A stretch of DNA of 64,000 bases from Clostridium zeae. GTDB lineage: Bacteria; Bacillota; Clostridia; Clostridiales; Clostridiaceae. The notes under the pieces are model-generated. The model did no database searches, was not told where the DNA came from, and saw only the letters and a list, made by a program, of their open reading frames with translations. Every line of letters starts with the position of its first letter. Position 1 is the first letter of the stretch. Positions 1 to 9,031 of this stretch are shown here, piece by piece. A program made the translations under genes and the position numbers. Location: the NCBI RefSeq assembly GCF_017312485.1, contig NZ_BMBA01000001.1:944396-1008395 (forward strand). The letters run 5' to 3'.

Positions 1-589
1 GACAATAAATATTTTTTTCCTGGATATCAATGCTAACCTCAAAGCCTTTCTTAGTTAAAATATCGTAGAAGACCAATATATTCTTTTTGCAAATTTCATT
101 TATATTGACTCTTGTTAGAGGTATATCCTTATCTCCAGACTCTAACTTAGCCAAATCAAAGAATTTATTAATAAGCTCCAATACTTCTTTAGTCTTATTC
201 TCTACCTTTGACAACAATTCCCCCATTTCTTTATAATCAATATTCTCATCAAGTCTCATTGTCTCAACGTACCCCAGTATCACTGTTAAAGGTGTTTTCA
301 AATCGTGGGATATATTTGAAAGCATCTTTTTCATTGTAATTTCCGACTTTGAACTTTCTGCTAAAACTTTTTGATTTTTGTCTAAAAGCTTGTTCATTGC
401 AATTAAGATAGATTTAAGCTCTTTGTCGTCAGTAAAAACCAAAAGCTTTTCACTGGAATTATTGTATATAATATTATTTATTTTTTTTTCAATGTATATT
501 AGATTCAAATTTCTGTTCTTCCGTAAAATATATTGAAAATAATTCATGCCTATCAGTATAAACACTACTATCAATAAAAAAATAATCAT
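1..589 (-). CDS. Sensor histidine kinase, partial (3' end outside the window)
   Basis: Only the N-terminal ~196 residues are present; the ATP-binding domain lies beyond base 1. The start ATG (587-589) is followed by one hydrophobic N-terminal segment, then a HisKA region with the H-box SNISHDLKTPLTV, whose His is the expected autophosphorylation site. The regulator gene upstream ends at 591, so the two are one base apart and form an operon with the kinase second. The short N-terminus with a single membrane segment and no large extracellular loop suggests an intramembrane or cytoplasmic-sensing kinase. The family call is firm; the signal is unknown. Confidence 0.88.
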   Translation of the reverse strand, partial: MIIFLLIVVFILIGMNYFQYILRKNRNLNLIYIEKKINNIIYNNSSEKLLVFTDDKELKSILIAMNKLLDKNQKVLAESSKSEITMKKMLSNISHDLKTPLTVILGYVETMRLDENIDYKEMGELLSKVENKTKEVLELINKFFDLAKLESGDKDIPLTRVNINEICKKNILVFYDILTKKGFEVSIDIQEKNIYC

Positions 590-590
590 A

Positions 591-1289
591 TTAATATTCT
601 CCTAATTTATAACCTATACCCCATAGTGTTCTTATATATTTAGGCTCTGAAGGATTATCTTCTATCTTCTCTCTCAATCGTCTCATATGGACATTTATAA
701 CATTTTCATCACCATAATAGCCATCATTCCAAACAAAGTCATAAATTTGTGCTTTAGTAAAAACTCTATTAGGATTTAATATGAACAGCTTCAATATATC
801 GAATTCCTTTGAAGTTAGCTGTATAATTTCACCTTTTTTCCTAATTAAATAATTGTCCAAATCGATAGTAAGATCATAAATATTGATAATACTTTCTTCT
901 TTTTTTTCATTAGTTTTGGAGTATTGATTAGCTCGTCTTATTGCAGCCTTAATTCGTGCACAAAGTTCTATCATTGAAAAAGGCTTGCCTATATAATCAT
1001 CAGCACCTAACACTAGTCCTAATGCCTTATCCACATCACTGTCCTTAGCTGACATAATTAATATAGGAACTACGCTTCTTTCTCTAATAATTTTCATAAC
1101 TTCTATTCCATCTAATTTTGGCATCATTATATCAAGAATTATTAAGTCAAATGTATCACTAAAAAACTTACCTACTCCTTCTTCTCCATCAAATGCAGTA
1201 ATTACACTAGCACCTTCTTTTTTTAGGTAATTTTCAACCATTTCACTTATAGCTTTATCGTCTTCAATAAGCAAGATTTTATTTGTCAT
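591..1289 (-). CDS. OmpR/PhoB-family response regulator
   Basis: 232 residues. The receiver domain carries the acidic pair at 10-11, the phosphoacceptor Asp near residue 53 in LIILDIMMP, and the conserved Lys in the IGKPF motif. The C-terminal winged helix contains the typical RTLWGIGYKLG ending. It is the partner of the histidine kinase immediately downstream on the same strand, with one base between stop and start. A GAGG ribosome binding site precedes the ATG. The target genes are not evident; the adjacent hexosaminidase is also on the minus strand but separated by a terminator. Confidence 0.95.
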   Translation of the reverse strand: MTNKILLIEDDKAISEMVENYLKKEGASVITAFDGEEGVGKFFSDTFDLIILDIMMPKLDGIEVMKIIRERSVVPILIMSAKDSDVDKALGLVLGADDYIGKPFSMIELCARIKAAIRRANQYSKTNEKKEESIINIYDLTIDLDNYLIRKKGEIIQLTSKEFDILKLFILNPNRVFTKAQIYDFVWNDGYYGDENVINVHMRRLREKIEDNPSEPKYIRTLWGIGYKLGEY

Positions 1290-1420
1290 ACGATTTCACC
1301 TCTTTTTTCCAAATATGCATAAGTTTATTATATATTAAATATAGAAATTAATAAATAGTTTAGTATAAAAGCTAAAATAGTGAAAGTTTTTGCACAGACA
1401 TCTTGTAGTAAAGTGAATAA

Positions 1421-1454
1421 AATAGAGATTCTCAAATTAATAAGAATCTCTATT
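1421..1454. terminator. Intrinsic terminator after the GH20 gene
   Basis: AATAGAGATTCT and AGAATCTCTATT form a 12-bp stem with an AT-rich loop. It lies downstream of the minus-strand hexosaminidase and separates it from the two-component operon. The T-rich tail on the minus strand supports termination of the hexosaminidase transcript. Confidence 0.75.
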
Positions 1455-1488
1455 TCATGTACAAATCCATATATATTTCAGTGATTAA

Positions 1489-3099
1489 TCATTTGGTATT
1501 ATTCCCCCATACACTAATATCTTTATAAAACTTTATGCCTTGATTCTCCATTCTTTCTTCTTGACTCTTTAGTCTATTTTTATACTCCATCCAATTTCTA
1601 TCTGCTTTAGGCGTCCACCCTATTTCTGCATATCCTAAAAGTCTTGGATATATCATATAATCCATAGCTTTCTCATTAGGGATTGTTTCAGTCCATAGTG
1701 GAGCTTCTAACCCTAAAACTAAATTCTTTGGAGCAAAATCGGTAGGATCCCATGTATAAGCAGTTTCTACTGGAATATATCCTGCCCATGTCAAACCATA
1801 TGGTGTTGTTTCGTCGTACTTCATATCAAGATAAGCTTTTTTTGCTACTGAGGCGATAATTTTCATATTTTTTTGTCTAGCTGCACTATTTGAATCTTTC
1901 CAATTTTGCAGAACCACACTTGAGTCTATTGAAGGAGAGGTATCAATTGGATCCCAGCCTATTGGAGTCTTGCCATATTTCTTAACTATATTAGCCACTC
2001 TTCCAACAAAATAATCGTAATCTGCCTTCTTAGTACTTAAGGCTTCATCTCCACCTATATGAAAATATTTTGAAGGGGAAATCTCAGAAACTTCCTTAAT
2101 TACATCTTCAATAAATCCATAAGTCTTCTCATCGTGAGTCATAAAAGAACTAAAACCCACCTTTGTTCCTGTATATAACGGTTTCTTTTTACCGTCTGGA
2201 TTTAAGAATCCATAAGAAGCTAAGGCTGCATTGCTGTGTCCTGGCATATCAAATTCTGGAACTATCTCTACATATCTATCAGCTGCATATCTAACTATAT
2301 CTTTAAATTGTTCCTGTGTATAATAACCACCAGGTCCTCCACCTACTTGTGTACTTCCACCTATGGCAGTTAAATCTGGCCATTTCTTTATTTCTAAACG
2401 CCAGCCTTGATCATCACTTAGATGTAGATGAACTCTATTTATCTTATACTGAGCAGCATGATCTATTTGACGTTTTATTTCATCCACAGTAAAAAAGTGT
2501 CTAGCAACATCAAGCATTAATCCTCTATTGCTATATTCTGGTTTATCTTCTATTGTTGAAACTGGGATGCTCCATTCTACCCCTGAAACCAAGTTATTTT
2601 TCTCAATAGCTGGAGGAAGTAACTGCCTTAGGGTTTGAACTGCTCTTGAAATTCCTTCTGGTTTGTATGCTGTTATCTTTACACCTTGTGCAGTAGTTGC
2701 TATTGTATATCCTTCATTTCCCTTATCAGCTTGTGCTCCAACGGTAGTTAAATAAATACTTTGTGCTGGAACATTCTCAGCTTTTAAAATTTTCAATTCA
2801 AAACCGGTTGAAGCTTTCAATTTTTCTCTTAGAAATTCTGCCACCTTACTGATTTCTTCTGTTTCCTTCTCATTATTTCCTTTTACATATATTGAAGTAT
2901 TGCTTGTAAGAACAAATTTACCACTACCTTTTTCATAGCTTAAAGGTTTTGGAATGATATTATTACTGCTCGGTGGTAAATCCTTTGCTTTTACTTCATC
3001 TTTTTTTGTATAAGTCATTGTAGAAAAAATTATTACGATAATTATCAAAAGTATTTTTATAAATTTAGACCTCCACTGTTTATCATATATACTTTTCAT
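1489..3099 (-). CDS. Secreted or membrane-anchored beta-N-acetylhexosaminidase (GH20)
   Basis: 536 residues. Residues 1-30 hold a basic stretch and a hydrophobic segment (signal peptide or anchor). A GH20b-type N-terminal domain (about 45-180) precedes the catalytic barrel, which opens at RGLMLDVARHFF. The Asp-Glu catalytic pair of GH20 is visible in HIGGDEA (about D351-E352), and a Trp-rich C-terminus (LWTETIPNEKAMDYMIYPR) is typical of the substrate pocket. GH20 enzymes release terminal GlcNAc or GalNAc from glycans, chitooligosaccharides or peptidoglycan fragments. The ATG has an AAGGATGG site. It is monocistronic. The GH20 call is firm; the natural substrate is unknown. Confidence 0.95.
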   Translation of the reverse strand: MKSIYDKQWRSKFIKILLIIIVIIFSTMTYTKKDEVKAKDLPPSSNNIIPKPLSYEKGSGKFVLTSNTSIYVKGNNEKETEEISKVAEFLREKLKASTGFELKILKAENVPAQSIYLTTVGAQADKGNEGYTIATTAQGVKITAYKPEGISRAVQTLRQLLPPAIEKNNLVSGVEWSIPVSTIEDKPEYSNRGLMLDVARHFFTVDEIKRQIDHAAQYKINRVHLHLSDDQGWRLEIKKWPDLTAIGGSTQVGGGPGGYYTQEQFKDIVRYAADRYVEIVPEFDMPGHSNAALASYGFLNPDGKKKPLYTGTKVGFSSFMTHDEKTYGFIEDVIKEVSEISPSKYFHIGGDEALSTKKADYDYFVGRVANIVKKYGKTPIGWDPIDTSPSIDSSVVLQNWKDSNSAARQKNMKIIASVAKKAYLDMKYDETTPYGLTWAGYIPVETAYTWDPTDFAPKNLVLGLEAPLWTETIPNEKAMDYMIYPRLLGYAEIGWTPKADRNWMEYKNRLKSQEERMENQGIKFYKDISVWGNNTK

Positions 3100-3314
3100 T
3101 TGTTCACCATCCTTATTTATTTTAGGAATATTTAAGACTGTTTTAAAAATAACCCTGTTCTAGCCTTCAGGTTTATTTTATAGTAACTTGCCTAGAAAAT
3201 TCATCATTAGCTTATATCCTAATTGAAAAATATATACTCTAAATTTTTTTAAAATTTAACTAAAGTTATTATCTTTTACTTATAGCTATAACCTGTAGTA
3301 TTCCAAAAACACAA

Positions 3315-3352
3315 AAGCCGTAGATTTAGATTAAAATTCAAATCCACGGCTC
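3315..3352. terminator. Intrinsic terminator downstream of the YmaF gene
   Basis: AGCCGT-GATTT pairs with AAATC-ACGGCT. It lies just beyond the stop of the minus-strand YmaF-like gene. Confidence 0.7.
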
Positions 3353-3377
3353 TATATTTTAAATTTTATATTTTCGT

Positions 3378-3734
3378 CTATACTAATGGACTATTAATCT
3401 GACTTGTAAATAGATATTCATGGGAATGTCCATCATTACAAGTTGTATTTCCAGCAATAACATGAACATGTTTATTTGTATTTGGAATAGGAATATCAGG
3501 TCCTGTTGTTCCACCTATCTCATGATGATGATCAAGAAAATCGGTATTTGAAACCCCATATGGGTGAACGTGTCTTCCTCCACCTATTGGTATTATTTCC
3601 CCAGTGACACCTGCAACACGATGATTATGTCTATCATCGCCTTCTTCTGCTAATTTTGTGCTTTCTTCAAATTCATGAACATGTGTCTGTGGTACATCTG
3701 GACATATAAGGATATTTTGGTAGTCTTTCTCCAT
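3378..3734 (-). CDS. YmaF family His-rich protein
   Basis: 118 residues from the ATG at 3734, chosen because AAAGGTGG lies eight bases upstream; a longer frame to 3767 has no ribosome binding site. The protein is built from repeated His-rich units (HVHEF, RHNHRVAGVTGE, GRHVHPYG, DHHHEIGG, KHVHVIAGNT), each resembling one strand-turn module. This matches the YmaF family (named from B. subtilis ymaF), whose function is unknown. There is no signal peptide. The regular His spacing suggests metal binding, which is inference only. It is monocistronic with its own terminator. Confidence 0.85.
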   Translation of the reverse strand: MEKDYQNILICPDVPQTHVHEFEESTKLAEEGDDRHNHRVAGVTGEIIPIGGGRHVHPYGVSNTDFLDHHHEIGGTTGPDIPIPNTNKHVHVIAGNTTCNDGHSHEYLFTSQINSPLV

Positions 3735-3983
3735 TTCTGCTTCCACCTTTGTGAGATTAAATTGCAAACATTAAAGTCTGCTATACTATATTATATTTAT
3801 GTAAAGTTAAAAGGTTCTTAGTTTTTAAATTTCCTTTAATTTATTAATATTTATTGACAAAAAAAATCAGATCTGAATTGATTAAATCTGATAGCAAAAT
3901 ATTTATTAAGTTAAGTACTTCTTTATTTACAATGATATTTCCTAGATTCTAATGCTTTTATAACATACCAAAGTGTCTTGCTA

Positions 3984-4095
3984 TTAGGTTATGTCTAGTA
4001 CTTTTGTTTAAATCAAATTTTTTATAAAACAATTAAAATTATGGATAGAAAAATATTTAGAAAATTTTCAACTTGGTCACTTAAACATAACCTAA
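3984..4095. repeat. Short inverted-repeat element (family D) in a gene-free stretch
   Basis: The gene-free interval 3735-4172 holds no convincing reading frame. Within it TTAGGTTATGT (3984-3994) and ACATAACCTAA (4085-4095) are perfect 11-bp inverted repeats bounding 112 bp of AT-rich DNA, like a small MITE. The ends resemble the outer ends of repeat family A (TTAGGCTATGTTTAAG). A separate small hairpin (ATCAGAT/ATCTGAT) lies at about 3868-3894. Confidence 0.45.
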
Positions 4096-4172
4096 TTTAA
4101 AAATCTTTAATTTATGAAAGAATTTATCCTTTGCTAACTAATATTCTTATTAGATATAAAATTGAGTAATAG

Positions 4173-4400
4173 TTATTCTTTTAAATACACTTGCTGATTT
4201 GAAGAGGTTTTTTCCAGAATGGTTACCTTTAAAGAAGAGTTATTACGTACCTCGTTAAGAAATAAAATACCTAAGTTAAGACGTGTTGATTTGTTTAGTC
4301 TTTTCCACACATATCCCTTAAATAAGTCTTTTACTAAGAATTCTTCTCCTACTTTAAGATTAGACACTTCTGTGATAGCTGTGCTTAATAACGGATTCAT
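4173..4400 (-). CDS. DUF1413 domain protein
   Basis: 75 residues from the ATG at 4400, preceded by AAGGAGTG at good spacing; an upstream in-frame ATG at 4442 lacks such a site. The core LKVGEEFLVKDLFKGYVWKR followed by RLNLGILFLNEV matches DUF1413, a small single-domain family of unknown function in Firmicutes. It is soluble and monocistronic. Confidence 0.8.
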   Translation of the reverse strand: MNPLLSTAITEVSNLKVGEEFLVKDLFKGYVWKRLNKSTRLNLGILFLNEVRNNSSLKVTILEKTSSNQQVYLKE

Positions 4401-4693
4401 AAAGTCACTCCTTAATACGATTTTGAATGTAAATGTAAACATTTCTGCTTATTACAATATATACATATACAGAAATATTATTACTGTTAAAAAAGCTTTT
4501 AGTTTGCTACCTTTTTTTACTTTGTTAATATAAGTAACTATATGAGGTTTTATTTAGTTTTATTCCTCTCTTTCTATTTAAGAAAAAAGCCAGATTCAAT
4601 TTCTTATTTTAAATATTATACCTTGTCTTACTTATAATTACAATTTATACTATATAGTATAAGTAAAAGCATTAAAATGGAAAGGAGAAAAAC

Positions 4694-5143
4694 ATGAGCA
4701 ATCCACTATATGTAATAAATGTTGAAGCTGCAATCTACAAAATTGATAAGTATTTAATTATAAAAAGAAGCGAAAAAGAAGAACATGCTCCAGGAGTTTT
4801 ATCTTTAGTTGGCGGTAAGGTTGAAGAAAGAATGGCTGAAAATAATGTTTTAGAGAATTCTGTGAAAAGAGAAGTTTTAGAGGAAGTTGGAATTGAAATT
4901 TCAAACTCCTTTCACTATATAGAAAGCAATTCTTTCGTATCAGATAAGGGGTATATAGTAGTAAACATAGGGTTTCTATGTAAATATGAGTCAGGAGAAC
5001 CTCGATGTATGTCTGAAGATGAAGTAAGTGAAGTTCACTGGATGGGTTATGATGAAATATTGTCAAATCCTAAGGCACCTAGTTGGTTAAAGAAAAGTAT
5101 TAATAAAGCAGAGAGTGTTAGGTTAAGAGTAGAAAAAATTTAA
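4694..5143 (+). CDS. NUDIX hydrolase
   Basis: 149 residues; ATG with GGAGA upstream. A Nudix box is visible from GGKVEE to REVLEEVGIEI (residues about 40-70). The helical part REVLEEVG binds the catalytic metal, and the loop before it is a few residues longer than the minimal Gx5E spacing. Nudix enzymes cleave nucleoside diphosphates linked to another moiety; the substrate cannot be read from the sequence. The promoter region just upstream contains TATACTATATAG-like AT-rich DNA. It is monocistronic and converges with rnj. Confidence 0.9.
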   Translation: MSNPLYVINVEAAIYKIDKYLIIKRSEKEEHAPGVLSLVGGKVEERMAENNVLENSVKREVLEEVGIEISNSFHYIESNSFVSDKGYIVVNIGFLCKYESGEPRCMSEDEVSEVHWMGYDEILSNPKAPSWLKKSINKAESVRLRVEKI

Positions 5144-5152
5144 ACTTAGGCG

Positions 5153-5227
5153 CTATTGAATGTAGCGTTTTGAAATTAAGTGGTTATCCATCCGATGCTT
5201 TAATGAGCTTACGCAAAGAATAAATAT
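5153..5227 (-). repeat. Repeat family A, truncated copy (one end only)
   Basis: Matches the reverse complement of the right end of the complete A copies (TIR TTGAAATTAAGTGGTTAT, then CCATCCGATGCTTTAATGAG, ending within GCAAAGAAT). The other two thirds of the element are missing. It sits directly after the NUDIX stop codon. Confidence 0.8.
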
Positions 5228-5261
5228 GTCACATATAAAGAAATTTTCTTACACAAAACCA

Positions 5262-5295
5262 AAGAGTTCAGCCAACAAATCTTGACTGAACTCTT
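5262..5295. terminator. Bidirectional terminator between NUDIX and rnj
   Basis: AAGAGTTCAG and CTGAACTCTT form a 10-bp stem flanked by A and T runs, placed between two convergent genes. Confidence 0.8.
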
Positions 5296-5330
5296 TTACA
5301 TACCACACTTACATTACCAGATGTTTAGGT

Positions 5331-7010
5331 TTATATCTCAGTAATAACTGGCAAAATTGTAGGTTTTCTCTTCATTTTTCTGTATATGAAGCCATCTATT
5401 TCTCGTCTTATAGTGTTCTTTATTTCTGACCACTGCATTACATTGTTTTCTAGGCATTTCTCTATACTTTCAGTTGCTATCTGTCTAATCTCTTTAATTA
5501 ATTTCTCTGAATCTCTAACATATACAAAGCCTCTTGTTACTATGTCTGGTCCTGAAACTATTGATTTGCTTTCTTTATCTATAACTACAACTACGGTTAT
5601 AATACCATCTTCACCTAGATTTTTTCTGTCGCGAAGTACCACATTACCAACATCTCCTACGCCAGATCCATCTATAAGGATTCTTCCCGCAATTACCTTA
5701 CCAGCTTTTTGAGCTTTCTTTCTAGATACTTCTAAAACATCTCCTATTTCTAATACGAATATGTTTGATTTATCCATTCCAATGCTTTCCGCTATTTCAC
5801 CATGTCTTTTTAAATGTCTATATTCACCATGTACAGGCATAAAGAACTTTGGTCTTAACAAGGTATGAATAAGCTTAATTTCCTCTTCACAAGCATGCCC
5901 TGAAACATGTATATCCTCTATTGACTTATAAACTACATTAGCACCCTTCTTTGTTAAATCATTTATAACATTAGAAACAGGCTTTTGGTTTCCTGGTATA
6001 GGTGTTGCTGAGATAATAACCATATCTCCTTTTTCTATTTGAATGCTCTTATGAGTTCCAAGTGCTATTCTTGTTAATGCGGACATTGGTTCACCTTGGC
6101 TACCAGTAGTGATTATTGTAATTCTATCATTTGCATATTTTTTAATATCATTTAATTCTATAAATACACCTTCAGGTATAGACAAATATCCAAGTTCAAT
6201 AGCAACTTTACATATTTTTTCCATACTTCTTCCACTTAATGCAATCTTCCTATTATGCTTTACAGAAGCATTAGCAATTTGCTGTATTCTATGGATATTT
6301 GATGCAAAAGTAGCTACTATTATTCTGCCATCTGCCTTTAGAAAAAGATTCTCTAAAGCCTCACCAACAGTGCTTTCAGACATTGTATATCCCTTACGAG
6401 TAGCATTTGTACTATCTGCCATTAGAAGAAGTACACCTTTTTTACCTAATTGTGCATATCTATTTAAATCTATAGTTTCTCCATCAATTGGTGTAAAGTC
6501 AATTTTAAAATCTCCAGTGTGAACTATTATACCTACTGGCGTATGCAAAGCAATAGATACACTGTCTGCTATACTGTGATTTGTTCTTATAAATTCAACT
6601 TTGAAATTATTGCCTATCTCTACTATATCACTTGCTTTTATCAGATTTAAACTACAGTCATTGAGTATTTTGTGTTCTTCTAACTTACTTTCAATTAACC
6701 CTAAAGTTAATTTTGTTCCATACACAGGAACGTTTAATTGTTTTAAAACATATGGTAAAGCACCAATATGATCTTCATGTCCATGAGTTATAAAAAACCC
6801 TTTAACTTTATCCTTGTTCTTCTGAAGATAAGCTATGTCTGGAATTATAAGATCAATTCCAAGAAGCTCTTCATCTGGAAAAGCTAATCCACAGTCTATT
6901 ATTACTATCTCGTCTTCATATTCGAAAACAGTTAGATTTTTACCTATCTCTCCTAACCCGCCTAAAGGTATAACCTTTATTCTACTTCTGTTTTTAACTT
7001 TATTTATCAT
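5331..7010 (-). CDS. rnj: Ribonuclease J (metallo-beta-lactamase/beta-CASP)
   Basis: 559 residues from the ATG at 7010 (AGGAGA five bases upstream); this gives the usual RNase J length of about 555, whereas an upstream in-frame start adds an unsupported extension. The zinc motif HGHEDH is at about 76-81, GDF(K) and the beta-CASP region follow, with GHA near the C-terminal third (VSGHACEEE). RNase J has 5'-3' exonuclease and endonuclease activity in mRNA decay and rRNA maturation of Firmicutes. It is monocistronic. A degenerate family C element lies in its leader. Confidence 0.95.
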   Translation of the reverse strand: MINKVKNRSRIKVIPLGGLGEIGKNLTVFEYEDEIVIIDCGLAFPDEELLGIDLIIPDIAYLQKNKDKVKGFFITHGHEDHIGALPYVLKQLNVPVYGTKLTLGLIESKLEEHKILNDCSLNLIKASDIVEIGNNFKVEFIRTNHSIADSVSIALHTPVGIIVHTGDFKIDFTPIDGETIDLNRYAQLGKKGVLLLMADSTNATRKGYTMSESTVGEALENLFLKADGRIIVATFASNIHRIQQIANASVKHNRKIALSGRSMEKICKVAIELGYLSIPEGVFIELNDIKKYANDRITIITTGSQGEPMSALTRIALGTHKSIQIEKGDMVIISATPIPGNQKPVSNVINDLTKKGANVVYKSIEDIHVSGHACEEEIKLIHTLLRPKFFMPVHGEYRHLKRHGEIAESIGMDKSNIFVLEIGDVLEVSRKKAQKAGKVIAGRILIDGSGVGDVGNVVLRDRKNLGEDGIITVVVVIDKESKSIVSGPDIVTRGFVYVRDSEKLIKEIRQIATESIEKCLENNVMQWSEIKNTIRREIDGFIYRKMKRKPTILPVITEI

Positions 7011-7057
7011 ATTTTCTCCTAACTTGTAACTAGAGGTATGGAGAATTGCTAGCACGC

Positions 7058-7140
7058 TTTTAAATTAGTGATCTTTCTGCGCATCTACCCTTTCCAAACT
7101 AATCTAAAGAAATTCTGGAAAGCAATAAATTCTCCTTCTG
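7058..7140 (-). repeat. Repeat family C, degenerate copy in the rnj leader
   Basis: Contains the C-family core TGCGCATCTACCCTTTCC followed by GAAATTCTGGAAAGC, with lower similarity than the other copies. It lies 50-130 bases upstream of the rnj start in the same orientation as the other leader copies. Confidence 0.5.
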
Positions 7141-7882
7141 TATTCTTTATCCCGATAAAAATCACCTTTTTCTTATGATAAAATATAATCTTTTAAATAT
7201 TATAATTTTCAAAAGAATAAAAAATAGAACTTAGTTACTACTAAATTTTTAATATCGCTATAATTTTTTGATTCCGATCATCAATATTACCTATTAAAGT
7301 TTTTCATCTCTAAAGTTATTTTGTCTAAGGAATTTATAACTATGTATCACTTCATATTGCTTCATTATTTTAAAGTTTCTGCTTTAAAAAACAGTAGAAT
7401 ATTAAAAATGTTTTTATATTGAAGTGGTGCAACTTTAATAATTTCGCAAAGATTGAAAATAAACTCAAATTATCCGCACTGTAAAGTTTCTTGTATAAAT
7501 ATTTTTTGCATTTATAAAAAAACGTGAATAAATATAAATCTAGAGTAATTTTTAATTAACTTATATTCATTCATCTTTTTTTATAAGCATCTATTTATTA
7601 TATTTCCCTTTTTTTATTAAAAATATCTGCTTTTTCTAAAATCGTACTTAATGTGATATTATCACGAGTATCCACATTCAGTCAAATTTTATTAACTATT
7701 TGCCTAGAAATTTAGAGAAAATTCTAATTTATAAGCAATATCAAACTAAATCAATTGCTCTTCATGAACCTGTATAACTACCAACATTTTTTTAATACAG
7801 AACTTAAGTGTATTATTACAAATACTTTCTATATGCTTTATGTTAAGGTTTTGTTGTCTATAATTTCATAATATTATCTATT
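7141..7882. other. Gene-free AT-rich stretch
   Basis: No frame with a ribosome binding site was found on either strand. A fragment TATTGAAGTGGTGCAAC near 7417-7433 resembles one end of repeat family B and may be a relic. Nothing else can be supported. Confidence 0.4.
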
Positions 7883-8121
7883 GGCTTATTTAAGAGTATT
7901 GTTGAAATTAAGTGGTTATAAAGGAGATGCTCTATGAGCGAGCTATTAGAATTAAATGATTTTTTCAGATGAAATGGCGTTAATAAACTGTACTGTTCGA
8001 ACGTAGTGAGTTTACAGTTTTAGCCATGGAATATGATAAAATCATATTAATTCTTTGCGTAGGCTCATTAAAGTATCGGATGGATAACCACTTAATTTCA
8101 GCACGGTGCTTTAACAGCACC
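7883..8121 (+). repeat. Repeat family A, complete copy
   Basis: About 239 bp with inverted ends (GTTGAAATTAAGTGGTTAT at left; its complement at right) and a largely self-complementary body, so the whole element can fold into one long hairpin. Inside are GGAG plus an ATGAGCGAGC reading frame, here stopped early by TGA at codon 13. It lies directly after the stop of the CDF transporter gene and may act as its transcript end. Confidence 0.85.
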
Positions 8122-8132
8122 CATCTATTAAA

Positions 8133-9002
8133 TTATTCATTTGGTTCTACATGAATCATTGCCTCTGCAATATTAAAATTACTTTTTAAATTTCTTTCTA
8201 TTTCTTCAGTGATACTGTGTGCCTGAACTACATTTAAATCTGAATTAACACCTACAGTAGCATCTATAAGAATATTATTACCAACAGCACGTGCTCGTAT
8301 CACTTTTACTTTTTCAACACCAGCCACTAATTTTATGTTCTCAGTTATATTATCCAGCTCTTCCTTACTAAAGCCATCAGTAAGATTATGAGAGGATTCT
8401 CTAAATATATCCCACCCAGTTTTAATTATTAGTATTCCAACAATAACTGCAGCAAGTGGATCAATCCATGGTAATCCAAACTGTGAGGCTATAATTCCAG
8501 TTGCAGTACCAATGCTCACCCAGGCATCAGAAAGATTATCCTTAGCTGCAGCCATAAGACCTGCACTGTTTATTTTAACTGCAATTTTCTTATTATATCT
8601 ATACACAACATATATAATTCCTGCACATAAAACAGCCACTGCAGCTGATATCAAATCTGGTGCTTTTGCTTTAAAATGAATAATCGATTGAACTGCATTA
8701 TACAATACATTTAGTCCCACTGCTATCATAATCAAGGAAGCAACAAGCGAGGCTATGGTTTCTGCCCTGAAATGTCCATAAGGATGATCTTCATCTGCTG
8801 GTATTCTTGATATTTTAAGTCCGATTAACACAGCAACAGAAGCTATTATATCAGTTGTATTATTAATTCCATCTGCAGATAGTGCTTCTGACCCTGATAT
8901 ATAACCAATTCCTACTTTAACTAGAGATAATGCAATATATGCAAGAATACTTACTCTAGCTCCTCGCTCGGCTAGTTTTAGATTGTTAAACCTTTCATCC
9001 AT
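8133..9002 (-). CDS. Cation diffusion facilitator (CDF) transporter
   Basis: 289 residues from the ATG at 9002 (AAGGAG eight bases upstream; the upstream in-frame GTG overlaps that site). Six membrane segments are predicted by eye, with the CDF signature Asp residues in ALSADGINNTTD (TM2), the HPYGHFRAE motif, the AKDNLSDAW motif in TM5, and a C-terminal cytoplasmic ferredoxin-like domain. CDF proteins export Zn, Mn, Fe or Co by proton antiport. Its neighbour, 29 bases upstream on the same strand, is a GDT1-type manganese exporter under a Mn riboswitch, so manganese efflux is the likely role. Confidence 0.92.
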   Translation of the reverse strand: MDERFNNLKLAERGARVSILAYIALSLVKVGIGYISGSEALSADGINNTTDIIASVAVLIGLKISRIPADEDHPYGHFRAETIASLVASLIMIAVGLNVLYNAVQSIIHFKAKAPDLISAAVAVLCAGIIYVVYRYNKKIAVKINSAGLMAAAKDNLSDAWVSIGTATGIIASQFGLPWIDPLAAVIVGILIIKTGWDIFRESSHNLTDGFSKEELDNITENIKLVAGVEKVKVIRARAVGNNILIDATVGVNSDLNVVQAHSITEEIERNLKSNFNIAEAMIHVEPNE

Positions 9003-9031
9003 TAACTTCACTCCTTGATTAATAATAAATT

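Noticed and set aside
4219-4533. Plus-strand frame opposite the DUF1413 gene
   Set aside because: Shadow of a real gene with a strong ribosome binding site on the other strand.
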